From positions 2,121,782 through 2,185,781 of the forward strand of contig JAKOON010000018.1 in NCBI GenBank assembly GCA_022577435.1: a stretch of 64,000 bases of DNA, read 5' to 3'. Shown here one piece after another: positions 11,095 to 25,393 of the stretch; positions within the stretch are counted from its first letter, which is position 1, and every line of letters starts with the position of its first letter. The notes under the pieces are model-generated. The model saw only the letters and a list, made by a program, of their open reading frames with translations, had not been told where the DNA came from and searched no databases. Source of the stretch: Embiotoca jacksoni. Its lineage: Eukaryota; Chordata; Actinopteri; Embiotocidae. The translations under genes and the position numbers were made by a program.

Positions 11095-11956
11095 AAGCTG
11101 ACGCCGTCTCAACGTCGTGATAGCATTTAGCGTTAGCTAGCACGTTTAAACAGCTGACGTTGTTGTATTTCGGACCGATAACGTTTTCTTTGTTTGATGC
11201 CGGTCAATAAGAAGTTTATACAACGTAAAAGAAACGGGACACCAACCGTAAACATTTAGTTTGTTCTTTAGAATAGATGGACAACATATAAATATCTGTT
11301 ATTAACGGCATTAATCCTTTTAAATGAGAGTTTACCGTCAAACTAATGACTGAACAAAGAAATAAAAACACCGTTTTCCAAACACGAGGATCACATGAAG
11401 GAAACGAACCGTTCAAAGACTGACGTCATGTCTGTGTGTTGGTCACCAGTCAAACAGGGCATGTCTCAGCTAATGATGAGCTCATCATCTTCAGTACAAA
11501 GAGGAAGACTCGTTTTAAATCCGTTCACTGTGTGACAAACCGAAACTCGTTCAGAGGTTGTGAACCAAAATCACTGATGTGTCTGTGTCATTGAAAACAT
11601 GGTCCACACGGACACAGAAAGATGAACAGGCTGTTTTTTTCACAGAATTCCTTTATTCTGTGTCAGCGTGTTTTTGACCAGATATCACAGCTGTGTTCAT
11701 TCTGCATCTGGAGAGCTCAACTCACCACATCAGCAGCAGGAAGTGTGCTGACACGGGTGGAAGCTCAATGGGTGGAGAGATGGCGAATAGAGGTTTCTGG
11801 GTCTTGGACGAGGAGTGTCATTCCTCTTTAATGTTTTCTGATTCAGGATTCAAACCGTCAACCTTCACTGTCGTCCAGGCTGCTGTCACGGTGCAGATTC
11901 ACTAACAACCTCGCAGCTGCAGCGGCGCCATCATCAGGCCGTTTGAATTAGTTTCC

Positions 11957-12085
11957 ATGGCGAGCCAGCGGCCTCCCTCGGGATTGGGCCGGCCGATGAG
12001 CCGGAGTGGGTCCGCGGTCCCCGGAGCCGGAAGACCCCCCACCGCTGTCCGACCTCCTCCTACAGCTATCCGCGTCGCAACCGGG
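11957..12085 (+). CDS. ift74: IFT74 first coding exon (basic N terminus)
   Basis: The ATG at 11957 lies in TTCCATGG, a partial Kozak context, and begins MASQRPPSGLGRPMSRSG. This is 43 codons rich in Arg, Pro and Ser, ending IRVATG before the donor GTGAGC at 12086. It matches the family's disordered basic start. The acceptor of this exon may be the AG at about 11950, but its pyrimidine tract is poor, so the exon's 5' edge is uncertain. Confidence 0.85.
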
Positions 12086-15000
12086 GTGAGCCATGTGAGG
12101 TTTTAGACACCGCTGCTCCAGATTCCTCTGAAGATAAAGAGGTTCTGTCAGACAGGAAAATAGAAAACTGGCACGTGTTGAGAGACGTTTCATAAAACCA
12201 CGTTCTTATATCTTACATGTTCGCTGCGTTCATGTAGAGTTTCTCTCTCCAGCCTGTTTGTGATCTGCACATCATTAGTGGCTGAATGACTTTCATTTCA
12301 TCAGCATACTCTGTCTCTAAATGGTGATGTTAGTAACCAGCTACAATCTAAATGTTTTTAATGGGAACCAGGTTTTATAGTATCGAGCTTAATTCTAGCA
12401 CTTTTGATCCAGATGGCTCCCGGTACCAGTGGTCATCCCGGTATGAGAGGGGGCGTCCCCATCCCCGGGGTCCTGTCGGCACAGATCAAAGTAACTGACA
12501 GGCCGGTCACCCAGCAGGGGCTCAGCGGCATGAAGACCGGCATGAAAGGTACACCAGCCATCTCATCTTGTTTTCACGGTTTAGTGCCGGCGTGGATTCT
12601 TCTTTATAAATGACTGAGCTGAAGTGAGTCTTGTCCTTCTTTATTTCCTCTCCTAAAGGACCTCAGAGACAGATTCTGGATAAGTCCTACTACTTGGGCC
12701 TTCTCAGGTAACACATCAGCCCTACTGCCACACATCATATTGTTCTCTATGTTAGAAATCATGTCAGCAGATCATGCACACACATGCCAAGATATTATAT
12801 TATTGTGATAATAGACTTCCTATAATATCATATATTTTTATCACAGTAATGTCAGAATATAGTTTGATAAACTTTTGTATTTCTGGTCTGAAGGCTGTTT
12901 GAGACTAAAGTAACAAAAATGAAGAGAACATAAAAGGAAATGTGTGATTTTTAATACATGTTGAGCATTTGCAGGTTTTTTTCAACCGTTTTCCAAACTT
13001 CAGCTTCACCTCAGTTCATTTTAATGATACAAAAAGCAGTTCTGTTGTTGTTTTTCTTTTAGGAGTAAGATCAACGAGTTGACCACCGAGACCAGCAAAC
13101 TGCACAAAGAGATTGACAACTACAACCAGGAGAACTCTGTGTACCTCTCCTATGAAAAGAGGTGGGTGATGTTTTCACATGTTTGGATTCTCCTGAATAA
13201 TCAGCAGAACGCGGCGTGAAGGCTTCTCTGATGTGTTGTGTCCCTCCAGGGCTGAAGGCCTGGCTGCTGAGATTAAGGATCTGCAGGGCCAGCTGGCTGA
13301 CTACAACATGGTAAACATGTCCAACTTCACACGTACCTGTTGTTGTGTCCAACGCCTACAATTACATCCTTAATTTGTTTAAAGATGTAAGAGAAATGTC
13401 CAAAGCTCAACGGATGGTAAATGTTTGATAGTCGGTCAGCAGCTGAACATTTACAATGATTTGAAAAGCCGTGTGTCATACAAGATGTTTGATAGGTCCT
13501 GTGTGGTTACAGAGGACTGTGACATCATTTTATCAGCGCTGCTCATACATGCACTCATTTATAATTCATGTTTCTGTGACTCCTTTATTTGTGCTTGCAG
13601 CTGGTGGACAAACTCAACACCAGCACAGAGATGGAGGAAATGATCAACGACTACAACATAGTAAGCACACCGTGGAAACATTAACAACATATAAGACGTG
13701 ATTCAGTGGGCGATTTAATGTGAACAGCTGATTGTAAATCTAATAAGAATATCTTTCATTTTCCCTCCTGTCGTTCCTCCCAGCTGAAAGCCCACAACAA
13801 CAGCGAGGCAGAAAGTATCGACAGCATCTTCACCGAGAGGAGAGAGTACGTAGTTTACTGTTCTGTGTTCTGACATCACGCTGACAGGTTTCAAAAAGAG
13901 GAAATGCTTTAAACATTACTGCACACAGGTTTTGATGCTCAACTTGACACAGTATTCATAAGTGTGTTTTTTATAGTACCTGAAGACCACGAAGTTAAAG
14001 TGAAAGTAAACCTAAAGTCGAGGCACCTGGTGAAAGATGGTAAATGTCGACCAAGACACTGAAAGATCAAACGTGAACTCTGCCATGAGGGAAGTGTCCT
14101 GCAGGTCAGGGATGTTATGGAGTAATATCTAAAAGTACCCGCTGGACTTTTCTCTACAAAACTCGTTTACATTCAATGTTATTCCTCCGAAATGTGTTTG
14201 TCCTTGAGCTCTCTAGAGAAAAATGTCGCTGCATTTCTCTTTATGATACAACATCGCCAATTTATAAAGTATTATCAGGGAAAACACCTTGACAGAGCTC
14301 CTATGACCTTTCAATCTGGGGAGTAAAGACACATCTGTGCATTGTTCACGTTAAATTATGGCACGTTGGATTTTCTGTTTAGCTTTACATGTTATCGTTT
14401 TAACTTGGCTTGTGATGCTGCAGAGTGATATAATGAAACGATACAAAAAGCTTCAGTTATTTGATAAGCAACATTACAACAATCTTACAGCAGGAGCCAC
14501 AGAGCCAAGACATTGTTTTATTGATCCCTAGACTGCTAATACTCAGCAGTGTTTAGAAAATAAATAGCTCATTTTGTCGGGTCATCCATCTAACTCAGTG
14601 TTTACTGTACATATCACATCTAATATTCCCATGGTGCTAAGCAGCAGCCCTCAGCGACAGCCTTTCCTTTCATGGCCTCCTCATCTTGTCACCGGTTGAC
14701 GAGCTGCTCTTTATTTCATCACGGTTCACAGGAATCTCCTTCATGTCACTCCTCGCGCTTGATGTACGGATCCTCAAAGTACTCATCCTCCTCCTCCTCC
14801 TCTTCCTCTGTCTTCTCCTTCTGTTGCTGGAAGCTGAATGTCTGTTGGGTCAGGTGTCCTCCGGTCTCAGAGAACACCGTCGACACAAAGTCCTCCCGGT
14901 CGTCCTCCTGTTGCAGTCGCCGGTGTCGGTAGTTGTGGAAGAGTTTGTACCAGGAAGGCCCCTTGATGGCACACATGATGAGCATGCAGGTGGTCAGCGC

Positions 15001-18000
15001 CAAGGCTGCAACGCACACTGTGAACTTCCACGAGTTGCCGCGCGCAGGTGTCTGGTCTAGGTGGGGTCGGAGGGCGGAGATCGGGTGGAGAAAGCAGAGT
15101 GTCAAGTTCTGTTTGTACGTCTTCATACTGAATGTAAGAGAATCATTTTTGGAAATGTACCTTTGCTGAGGCTGTGGTTCCGGCCTGATGACGGTGTGGT
15201 CTTCAACGTGGTAGATGAGTCCCCAGACTGCTTAGAGTGGGCCGGTGTTGATGTTTGGGGGGCTGTGGGGGTGGAGGGGGGTGGTGTTGATGGGGAGCAC
15301 AGAGCTGTGGCCTTCAGAAGTTCAGCTCCAGCCTGCTTCACTGGAGATGCACAGAAGACTTTCTGTCTCCCTGCAGAGCCAGACATCATTCATAAACCTC
15401 ATCGAATGACTGAGTATTCATGTAGTAAGTGGGTCAAAGGTCAACATCCCCACAGTTAGATGGCTGAGAGGACAGCTTTTGCTTCTGAGAGAAAGCCTTT
15501 GGATGTAAAACACTGGACTTGGTTGTGTTTTGGTCTTTGTGTGACCATCAGGTTTTTGGAGGAATTAATAACCATACAGAAATGTGTAGTTTGAATTTAA
15601 ACAGCAGTGAAAGCTTTGTGTTCTCCAGGTGGTTCCTACCTTCAGCACCAACACCTGACACATGATTGTTAAAGTAAATGGATACCATTGGAGGTTAACT
15701 TTAGACAGACTGTACATACAGTAACTTATTATCATACAGCTCATAATTACATTATATTATTTTATCATCTGATTTTTTTTTTCAACATAAATAAGTGATG
15801 TAAGAACAGGAAACCTGCCTGCATAATGTTCTCACATCAGTATATTACCAAACATTAAAAGTGTACAATGAAAATTACCATTAATGGTGACATGTGCTCT
15901 TTGGATCTCTCTGATGGAGCTCAGCAGCAGACAGGAACAGTTCCAGGGGTTTTCCTGCAGGTTCAGCATCTGATGGGAACAAATAGGCTCAGGTTAATGT
16001 TCCTTCTGTTGGAGGTTTCTTCTGTTAAAAGAGAGTTTTTCCTTCTGTTGGAGGTTTCTTCTGTTAAAGAGAGTTTTTCCTTCCGTTGGAGGTTTCTTCT
16101 GTTAAAAGAGAGTTTTTCCTTCTGTTGGAGGTTTCTTCTGTTAAAGAGAGTTGTTCCTCCTGTTGGAGGTTTCTTCTGTTAAAGAGAGTTTTTCCTTCCG
16201 TTGGAGGTTTCTTCTGTTAAAAGAGAGTTTTTCCTTCTGTTGGAGGTTTCTTCTGTTAAAGAGAGTTTTTCCTTCTGTTGGAGGTTTCTTCTGTTAAAGA
16301 GAGTTTTTCCTTCTGTTGGAGGTTTCTTCTGTTAAAAGAGAGTTTTTCCTCCTGTTGGAGGTTTCTTCTGTTAAAGAGAGTTTTTCCTTCTGTTGGAGGT
16401 TTCTTCTGTTAAAAGAGAGTTTTTCCTTCTGTTGGAGGTTTCTTCTGTTAAAAGAGAGTTTTTCCTTCCCTCTGTTGGAGGTTTCTTCTGTTAAAGAGAG
16501 TTGTTCCTCCTGTTGGAGGTTTCTTCTGTTAAAGAGAGTTTTTCCTTCTGTTGGAGGTTTCTTCTGTTAAAAGAGAGTTTTTCCTTCTGTTGGAGGTTTA
16601 TTCTGTTAAAAGAGAGTTTTTCCTTCCCTCTGTTGGAGGTTTCTTCTGTTAAAAGAGAGTTTTTCCTTCTGTTGGAGGTTTCTTCTGTTAAAAGAGAGTT
16701 TTTCCTTCCCTCTGTTGGAGGTTTCTTCTGTTAAAAGAGAGTTTTTCCTTCTGTTGGAGGTTTCTTCTGTTAAAGAGAGTTTTTCCTTCTGTTGGAGGTT
16801 TCTTCTGTTAAAGAGAGTTTTTCCTTCTGTTGGAGGTTTCTTCTGTTAAGGAGAGTTTTTCCTTCTGTTGGAGGTTTCTTCTGTTAAGGAGAGTTTTTCC
16901 TTCCTTCTGTTGGAGGTTTTTCTCCTTTTAAAGGGAAGTTTCTTCCTCATTGCTTGCGTGGGAATTGTTAAATTGTTGGGTTCCTCTGTATAATGTTCTA
17001 AAGTATGTTGTAAGGACTCTTTAATGTGTTAATTGCCTTGAAGTAACCCCTGTTGTGATTTGGTGCTATGGTAATACAATTGAATTGAATGGTCAATGAA
17101 AGGCTGACAACAACCACACTGACACAACACCTACAAGTAGGCTACGCAGATTATTGTAATCTCTTTCTGTCTAAATATATTTGTTCCTCATAAAGCTAGA
17201 GGATTTATTATTCACATGCCAGAGATTTACTAAAATATCTATGAATAAAAATATATTTTTAGCCTGTGGACATTTTACCTTTAGTTCTTTCAAGCCTTTG
17301 ATTAGCTGTGCAGGGAGTCTGGTCAGCAGGTTGTGGGACAGGTCCACCTCTCTCAGGACATCCAGACCAGAGAAAGCCTCAGGGTTCAAGCTGCAACAAT
17401 ACCCAGAGAAGAAAGATCATTTGTATTATGTCACCATACTGCACTTTGATGCACATCACAAGCCTGAAACATCACAATCAAACCTGACTAACTTAGTCTG
17501 CACAATGAAACATTTCTCATTAACATAAACCTCTGCACACTTAAAACCAGCTGAAGTAGTAAATAGTGTAGAATTGGACACTGCTACCATCTTTACTTGC
17601 TTTATTATTTACCTGATGATTTTGTTCCTGGCCAGAGACAGCACCCTGAGGTCTGGCACCACAGAGAAATACTGGGCTGGGATAGCCGTCACCATGTTCC
17701 CATCCAAGTGGAGTTCTGCCAGTGTGGGATAGCTAGCAAGGGCGAGTTGGTCTGCTTTATTCAGAGTGATCCGGTTCCCTTCAATCAGCAGTGTGGTCAC
17801 AGTGGAGTTGTTGTCGTTGTGGGGGATGACCTGGAGAAGCTTGTCGGTCAGGTTTTTTACCAGCTGATGGATGGATGGACGGACAGTTATAACATTCACA
17901 GTCTGAAGAAATGCATACAGCAAAGAGAAATATAAATCTTAAATGTTAAAGAGCTTTTCATACCGGTTCATCCACCACAGCGTCAGCTGTGTTTCCCAGT

Positions 18001-21000
18001 ATATTCATCACTGACACTGCAGTCAGCCACAGCATGAGAAGCTGCCGGCATCTTTTCATCATGCTGCCCTCCAAAGAAACAAATAAATAATCCCCTGGGT
18101 AACACATGCTTCATACAGGAGGCCGGCAACAATTCGTAGGTTTTTTTACTCTGTAAAATGTCAGAATATAGTGTAAAGGGCCTTTTACAGTTTAACCGAG
18201 CTCCGGGTGAATTACTGAAACCACTTTAGTCTACACAGCTGTCAAAAGTCACCACAATATGTAATTTACAAGGACTTATTAAAAGAAAAACTTCAAATCC
18301 TCACATTTGAAAAGGTGGAATTAGAATATGTTTGGTATTTTCACTGGTAACATCTGAACAAACTCAATTGTTACAAATTAACTTTTATTTTCTTAATTTT
18401 ATATCAACTGATCAACTCACTTAAAGTACAAGAACATGTTAAATGAAGGTACATCCACTGTTTCGCTGTCTGAAAGTAAAACAGCTTTCATGTCACAGCC
18501 GGCACTGTTTGCAGTGTTATAGTTGTAATTAAAATAAAGGATATTATAGACTATAGAGCACACGTTCTCCTGCAGACTGACCTGAATGTAAAATTATTAT
18601 GAGACATAAACTCAACATCTTATGTTTCCCAAAGACATCAGACAAAATATTTCAGTCCACTAATAATGAAAACCTCATTTGCTGATCATTATCTAATAAC
18701 TCTATGACACAGTACAATAAATATGAAATCTTTATGTCGGTGAGTTCTGTTTTAAAGGGACACCTCATGATTCACACAGATACACCTCTGCTGGATTGTT
18801 TTTTCTGATGTCGTCTGGAGAAAACGGAAATGTTGAAGGTCTTAAAACTGAAATTCAGTGGAGAATAAACACACCTGTTCCTTCTCATGTAGAGACCTGT
18901 CAACTGACTGACCTTTAACCTGCACACAATACATTTAAATCTGTCATTGGCTGATTATCATATTAGTGTTCTCAGAATTGGATCTTTTTCTGTCACTATT
19001 CATTTCTAACGAGGAGGATTTGAAGACACTTACCTGTGCTGCTAGACTCGCTCAGGTGAACTTTCATTCACCGGTCGCTGTCACGCACCCAGCAGAGCAA
19101 ATGACCTTTGGTCCTTGTAAAACATGAAGGCTGGCGTGTTCCTGCTAGCTAAGCATTTATGATCAATCTCATCAGCCCTCCTGTCTTTACTAGACAGAAG
19201 GAAATGAAGAGAGACAGATAAGGAATAAGGTGTATCTATAGCCTCACCGGGTATAGATACAGAAACCACTCATAAGTTTGAACAATACGACAGCAAGGAG
19301 GACAGCTGCTTTTAAGATTTAAAAAAAAAAAGAAAAAAAAAAAGCTCCTAATTCAAACTCCATGATTCTGACTGTAGAAGAACTGTGTGAAGAAAGTCAG
19401 GTTACAACAATCAGAATACAGAAATCAGGTTACAACAGTCAGAATACAGAAATCAGGTTACAACAGTCAGAATACAGAAATCAGGTTATAACAGTCAGAA
19501 TACAGAAATCAGGTTATAACAGTCAGAATACAGAAATCAGGTTATAACAGTCAGAATACAGAAATCAGGTTACAACAGTCAGAATACAGAAATCAGGTTA
19601 CAACAGTCAGAATACAGAAATCAGGTTACAACAGTCAGAATACAGAAATCAGGTTACAACAGTCAGGTTACAACAGTCAGGTTACAACAGTTAGGTTACA
19701 ACAGTCAGGTTACAACAGTCAGGTTACAACAGTCAGGTTACAACAGTCAGGTTACAACAGTCAGAATACAGAAATCAGGTTATAACAGTCAGAATACAGA
19801 AATCAGGTTACAACAGTCAGAATACAGAAATCAGGTTACAACAGTCAGGTTACAACAGTCAGGTTACAACAGTTAGGTTACAACAGTCAGGTTACAACAG
19901 TCAGGTTACAACAGTCAGGTTACAACAGTCAGGTTACAACAGTCAGGTGGGAACATCAGTCTGCGGCTGTTTTTATTACATTAGTGCTTCAACTTTGCTG
20001 ATTTCAGCTCTGCAGAGGAGCAGAAACTAAACTGTTTTCGAATATTTAGCTTGACGGGTGTATTTAAGAGAAATGATTTCTGTTTTGATATGTTGTTATC
20101 AATGAAACAAAGAAATACATCCATTTTAAGTGTGGTTTAAATTACATTACATTTATCTGACTCTTTTATCCAAAGCGACTTACAATAAGTTAATTTCAAC
20201 CATGAGGGTACAAAACCAGAACAACAGGAATCAAGAAAATACAATTTCTTCCAGAAAGACAAACTACAAAGTTCTATCAGTAAGTGTCATTTTAAGTTCT
20301 ACTAAAGTTCTACTGTTCAAGGTAAAGTCTGAAGAGGTGTGTTTTTAGTTTGTGGTGGAAGATGTTCAGAGTTTCAGCTGTCCTGATGTCGGTGAGGAGC
20401 TCATTCTACCATTTAGGAGCCAGGACAGCAAACAGTCATGATTTTGGCGAGTGTTTAGCTCAGTGAGGAGCAACAAGCCGATTTAAGTTTAAGTATCCAG
20501 ATATTTTTAATGGTGCATTGTCCTTGTTAAAATAATAAACACAGATCTGATGATAATGTAAGTCCTCCGGTACCTTTTGTCCTGTCTAGCTGTCTTATCT
20601 CTTTCCATTCTATCTTATCTGTCCTGGATTTAAATGTGGCCCGGATATTTGGTTTGTCTCCCGCCTTTTTCCTTTTGTCTGATTAAAGTAAAAAAAAGAA
20701 AGAGATAATCTCCAACCCTTCACTCCCCCCCTCTCCATCCCCCCTCTCTCTCTTGCCCCCACCCCTTTCCCTCCCCCTCCTATGTGTTTGCTGTGCAGAA
20801 GAGAGGAGGCCATCAGGGCGATCGAGGAGGAGGTCAGGAGGGAGAAGAGGGTCGCTGACGAGGTCGTCCAATCAATGCCGGCCACAAAGCAAGAGAAGTA
20901 TTTCACCATGACAACAGCCAACGAGGAGCTGCTCCAGGTACAACTGTAGTTTTAATTCAATATGTTTTATGATGAAAGAGGAGTGACACATTTAAAATAT

Positions 21001-24000
21001 AACCTATAATATGTTGACGGGATAAATCGATCATTGTTGTTTGCAAAAGGTGTATGACACATAATTTTAATTGAAATGACACCATGTAAAGTAAAAGTAC
21101 TTGATGTCCTTCTTCCGTCTTGTCTTGTCTGGTTTGTAGGAGCTCACTGTTCTCCAGGAGGAGCTGGACCTTCTGATAACCAGGAAGGAGGACTATGAAG
21201 CTGTGAGTTGGGTTGAAAAGAGGATAGAGGGCAGGAGGAGGGGTGAACAAAGGTTAATATACAAAGAAGGGGGATGGAGGGGGGGGGGGGGGTTTGAAGT
21301 GTGGAAAAGATGTCAGATAATGAAAAAAGATGAAGGTAAATGTACAATAGTTGTGGGTGAAGTCCCTCGTGTGTGGAGGGTGATGTCAGTCACATCTCTC
21401 GCTGCAGAAGTTGTAGTTTCAGTATTTTTTTCCCATTTCCAGGAGCTGTCCCACTCGCAGATAAAACAGGAAGTGGTCCGGCTCCATGGGACCCTGTCAG
21501 CGCTGGAGGCAAAGCGTGACGCCATGGAGGCTGAGGACAAGAGCCTGGGCTCCCCCCAGGAGGAGAGAGAGAAGCTGTTCAAACAGGTCGGTGTGGTCAC
21601 CCAAAAATAATAATAATAGGAGAGCTTGTCCTGTAGTTGGAATTCATCTCCACCTCCTAACTGAGAAAAGATCTCATCACCAGAACTGCATCCTGTAATT
21701 ATGTGAGAAGGTTAATGTGGTTATCATCATAAACATGAATTAACTTCAGTATCAATTAACATATTTAGTAAAATGTCACATTAAAAGTCTCCACTGATCA
21801 TGTAACCTTTTACAAACATACGATCACAATTACAAGGTCGTGAACTGTGAGAGCTTTTTGTGAGGTAGAGTCATAATAACGAGATGAAGTCTCCTTCCTT
21901 CTGAGAAAGCGATGTACAGCCACAGAATAGAAGGAGACACAACTTTTGATTTAACTTAAACAAAAATTATATGAAGAAACAGAAGTTATACAACTTTTTA
22001 AACATTTCTATATTTGAGGTCGTCTCACCAACTTGTTCCACATCTTCCAACGGGACATCCCAATCAGCTCCACAAATGTGATGAAGATGATTACATTAAC
22101 CCTTAAATGCCTGATTTTCCAAACACCCGACATACCTCAGGTCTGAAACTACACTTACAGAACACCATGTTCAGGTCATGAAGTCAAAGTAAAAAAAAAC
22201 ATCGGAAAAGAATATATTTAGCATTTTGACCATGTTGACACCAGAATATCATTCAAGAACAAATAGTTTTAAGGAAAAGCAGTGAATTGAGTAACTTAAT
22301 TAAAAGACATGAATGAATCAGACAGAGTGATCCTGCTCTAGGTCACTCAAGGTCAACATTCAGGTTCATAAACAAAAGATGGAACTGTTCTTCTGTTTTC
22401 CAGGTGAAGGAGGACAACCAGGAAATTGCCAGCATGGAAAGACAGTATGTATTCATATCAACTCACAGTATGTATTCATATCAACTCACAGTATGTATTC
22501 ATATCAACTCACAGTATGTATTTATATCAACTCACAGTATGTATTCATATCAACTCACAGTATGTATTCATATCAACTCACAGTATGTATTTATATCAAC
22601 TCACAGTATGTATTCATATCAACTCACAGTATGTATTTATATCAACTCACAGTATGTATTCATATCAACTCACAGTATGTATTTATATCAACTCACAGTA
22701 TGTATTCATATCAACTCACAGTATGTATTTATATCAACTCACAGTATGTATTCATATCAACTCACAGTATGTATTTATATCAACTCACAGTATGTATTCA
22801 TATCAACTCACAGTATGTATTTATATCAACTCACAGTATGTATTCATATCAACTCACAGTATGTATTCATATCAACTCACAGTATGTATTTATATCAACT
22901 CACAGTATGTATTCATATCAACTCACAGTATGTATTCATATCAACTCACAGTATGTATTCATATCAACTCACAGTATGTATTCATATCAACTCACAGTAT
23001 GTATTCATATCAACTCACAGTATGTATTTATATCAACTCACAGTATGTATTTATATCAACTCACAGTATGTATTCATATCAACTCACAGTATGTATTTAT
23101 ATCAACTCACAGTATGTATTTATATCAACTCACAGTATGTATTTATATCAACTCACAGTATGTATTTATATCAACTCACCAGCAGTCTGAAAGTCTGTTT
23201 GCTTCTGTGTAATGTGTACGAAGTGTTTAATGTGTATAATGTGTACGAAGTGTTTAATGTGTATAATGTGTTTGAAGTGTTTAATGTGTATAATGTGTAT
23301 TAAGTGTTTAATGTGTGTCCAGACTTGTAGAGATCAGGGACAGGACCAGACAGATCACAGAGGAGATCCGACACCTGGAGCAGGACTCAGAAGCAGCTCA
23401 GGGTAACCAGCTTTTTAAACTAACTTATATAAATTTCAGCATCTAATGTAGTCACATATTTTAACATTCATCGTTCAACTATGAATAGAACAGGACTGCT
23501 TTCTGATGCTTCTTTTTCCATCAGGGGAATGTCAACAGAAATACAAAGAGCTGAAGAGGAAGGAGGAGGAAATCGACCGTGAGTGAAATGAAATGTTGAA
23601 ATATTGTGTAAATGTAAATTTACATTACATTTGTGTGTACGAGAACTGATGCTTTTGAGTAACAGCTCCAGCCTGGAGCCCTGAGGGACAAACAGGATTC
23701 AGTCAGACACGCAGTGAAACTGAACTTGGTCCCACAGCACAGATCTGTTTTATATGCTTCTATTGATTAACACTGAACATGAAGGTAAGCAGCAGATACT
23801 TAAAACTGTTGGCTTAGAAATATGAGAATAAACAAAGTGTCTGATGGGTAAATATCTGAAGAAATGAAGCTTAAACCTCCCAGACAGCTGACCAACAGGC
23901 ACGGCAGCCGTTTTAGAAACAGCATATATGTCATATGGATTTCAGAAAAAGGGGCTTAGAGGGAATACAAGACGGCTGGAACTCAAAGTTTATTAAAGTC

Positions 24001-25110
24001 ATGTCAAATATTTTATTCTCTCTGGAGGAACTGAAACCCTCAACGAAGTACCCAGAACTCCAACATGATGATTGTCCTCAAGCACGCTGGAATTAAAGCA
24101 TGTTTTTACCTGCAGTTTCTGTCATACATCAACGATATAGACAGGAAATAGATCGACAGACTATTCCTTCTATCTAACACAATATCAGAGCCTCTTAGGG
24201 GACCTCTCGCCTGTAACGTAGTCTCAGCTGTAAAGTGATCATTTCACAAGTTATTCTCATCCCGTGTTTACGGTTCCAACACTGAGCCCGTCATTTGTGT
24301 ATATATCTATTCTGACTTCTTATCCGGTCTTCACGGTTGCTGTTTTGCATCAATGCATTATGTTAAAAGATGGTTATATATGTGGGAACATGAAGTCTGA
24401 TGCAGACGATCTTTGTGGAAGCGTCCGCTGCTCTTTTTGATGCAGCCACTAGGGGGCGTCAGAGGCTTGAAACCCTGAACAGAGCAGCTTCACTCAGCTG
24501 CTTCCAGCAGAACTTCATGCCGGCAGCTTGTTCCTCTGTTTCAGGGTTCCTGGAGTCGTTTGAGGAGTCCAGATCTCAGGAGCAGGAGAAGATGACCCAG
24601 ACCCACGAGAACATCGTCTCCCTCCTGGAACACTGCAGCAGGGTGAGGAGGAGGAGGAGGAGGAGGAGGAGGAGGGAGGGGGGAGGAGTAGAAGAGGAGG
24701 GGAGGGAGGGGGAGGAGGGTTATTTCTAATGAGAAATTAATGAACTGTCCATTTTACAGAGATGGAACCGTTGGAGACACAAAAGAACAAAAACAAATAT
24801 TTATTCAGCAGATTTGATTTATTTTATTGTTGTCATGCATAAAGATTATGATCAGCCCAAAGTGGATAATATAACAACAAAGAACAAGAACCAGAGTGAC
24901 AAGAAAACGTTCAAGTGGCTCTAAACAAACAGACGCTTCTGACAGCTTTAACAGCAAACTTATAAATACTTATAAATATTAAACCTGAATAACTTCCATT
25001 CTGTCATCATCAGGACATTTCTGCACTTTCAACAAACATTTTATTTTACATAAATATTCTTAGCTCTTCGTAATATAGAAAATATAGATGAAAATGAGTC
25101 ATTCTCAACT

Positions 25111-25188
<78 letters not shown>

Positions 25189-25359
25189 ACATGTTGCGGC
25201 TCCGTCAGGTGGACACAGTGACAGCCACCGAGCTGAGGAACATGCAGGAGGTGCTGGTGAGCAAGGAGACGGAGGTGGTTCAGTCTGAGAGCACCGCCAG
25301 GGGACTGAACACAGGTCAGCAACACACACACACACAGAGGCACACACACACACACAGAG

Positions 25360-25393
<34 letters not shown>

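Noticed and set aside
22379..23303. Three overlapping ORFs of 254-299 codons
   Set aside because: The 23-bp unit has no stop in any frame. Only the first 41 bases (22404-22444) are an IFT74 exon.
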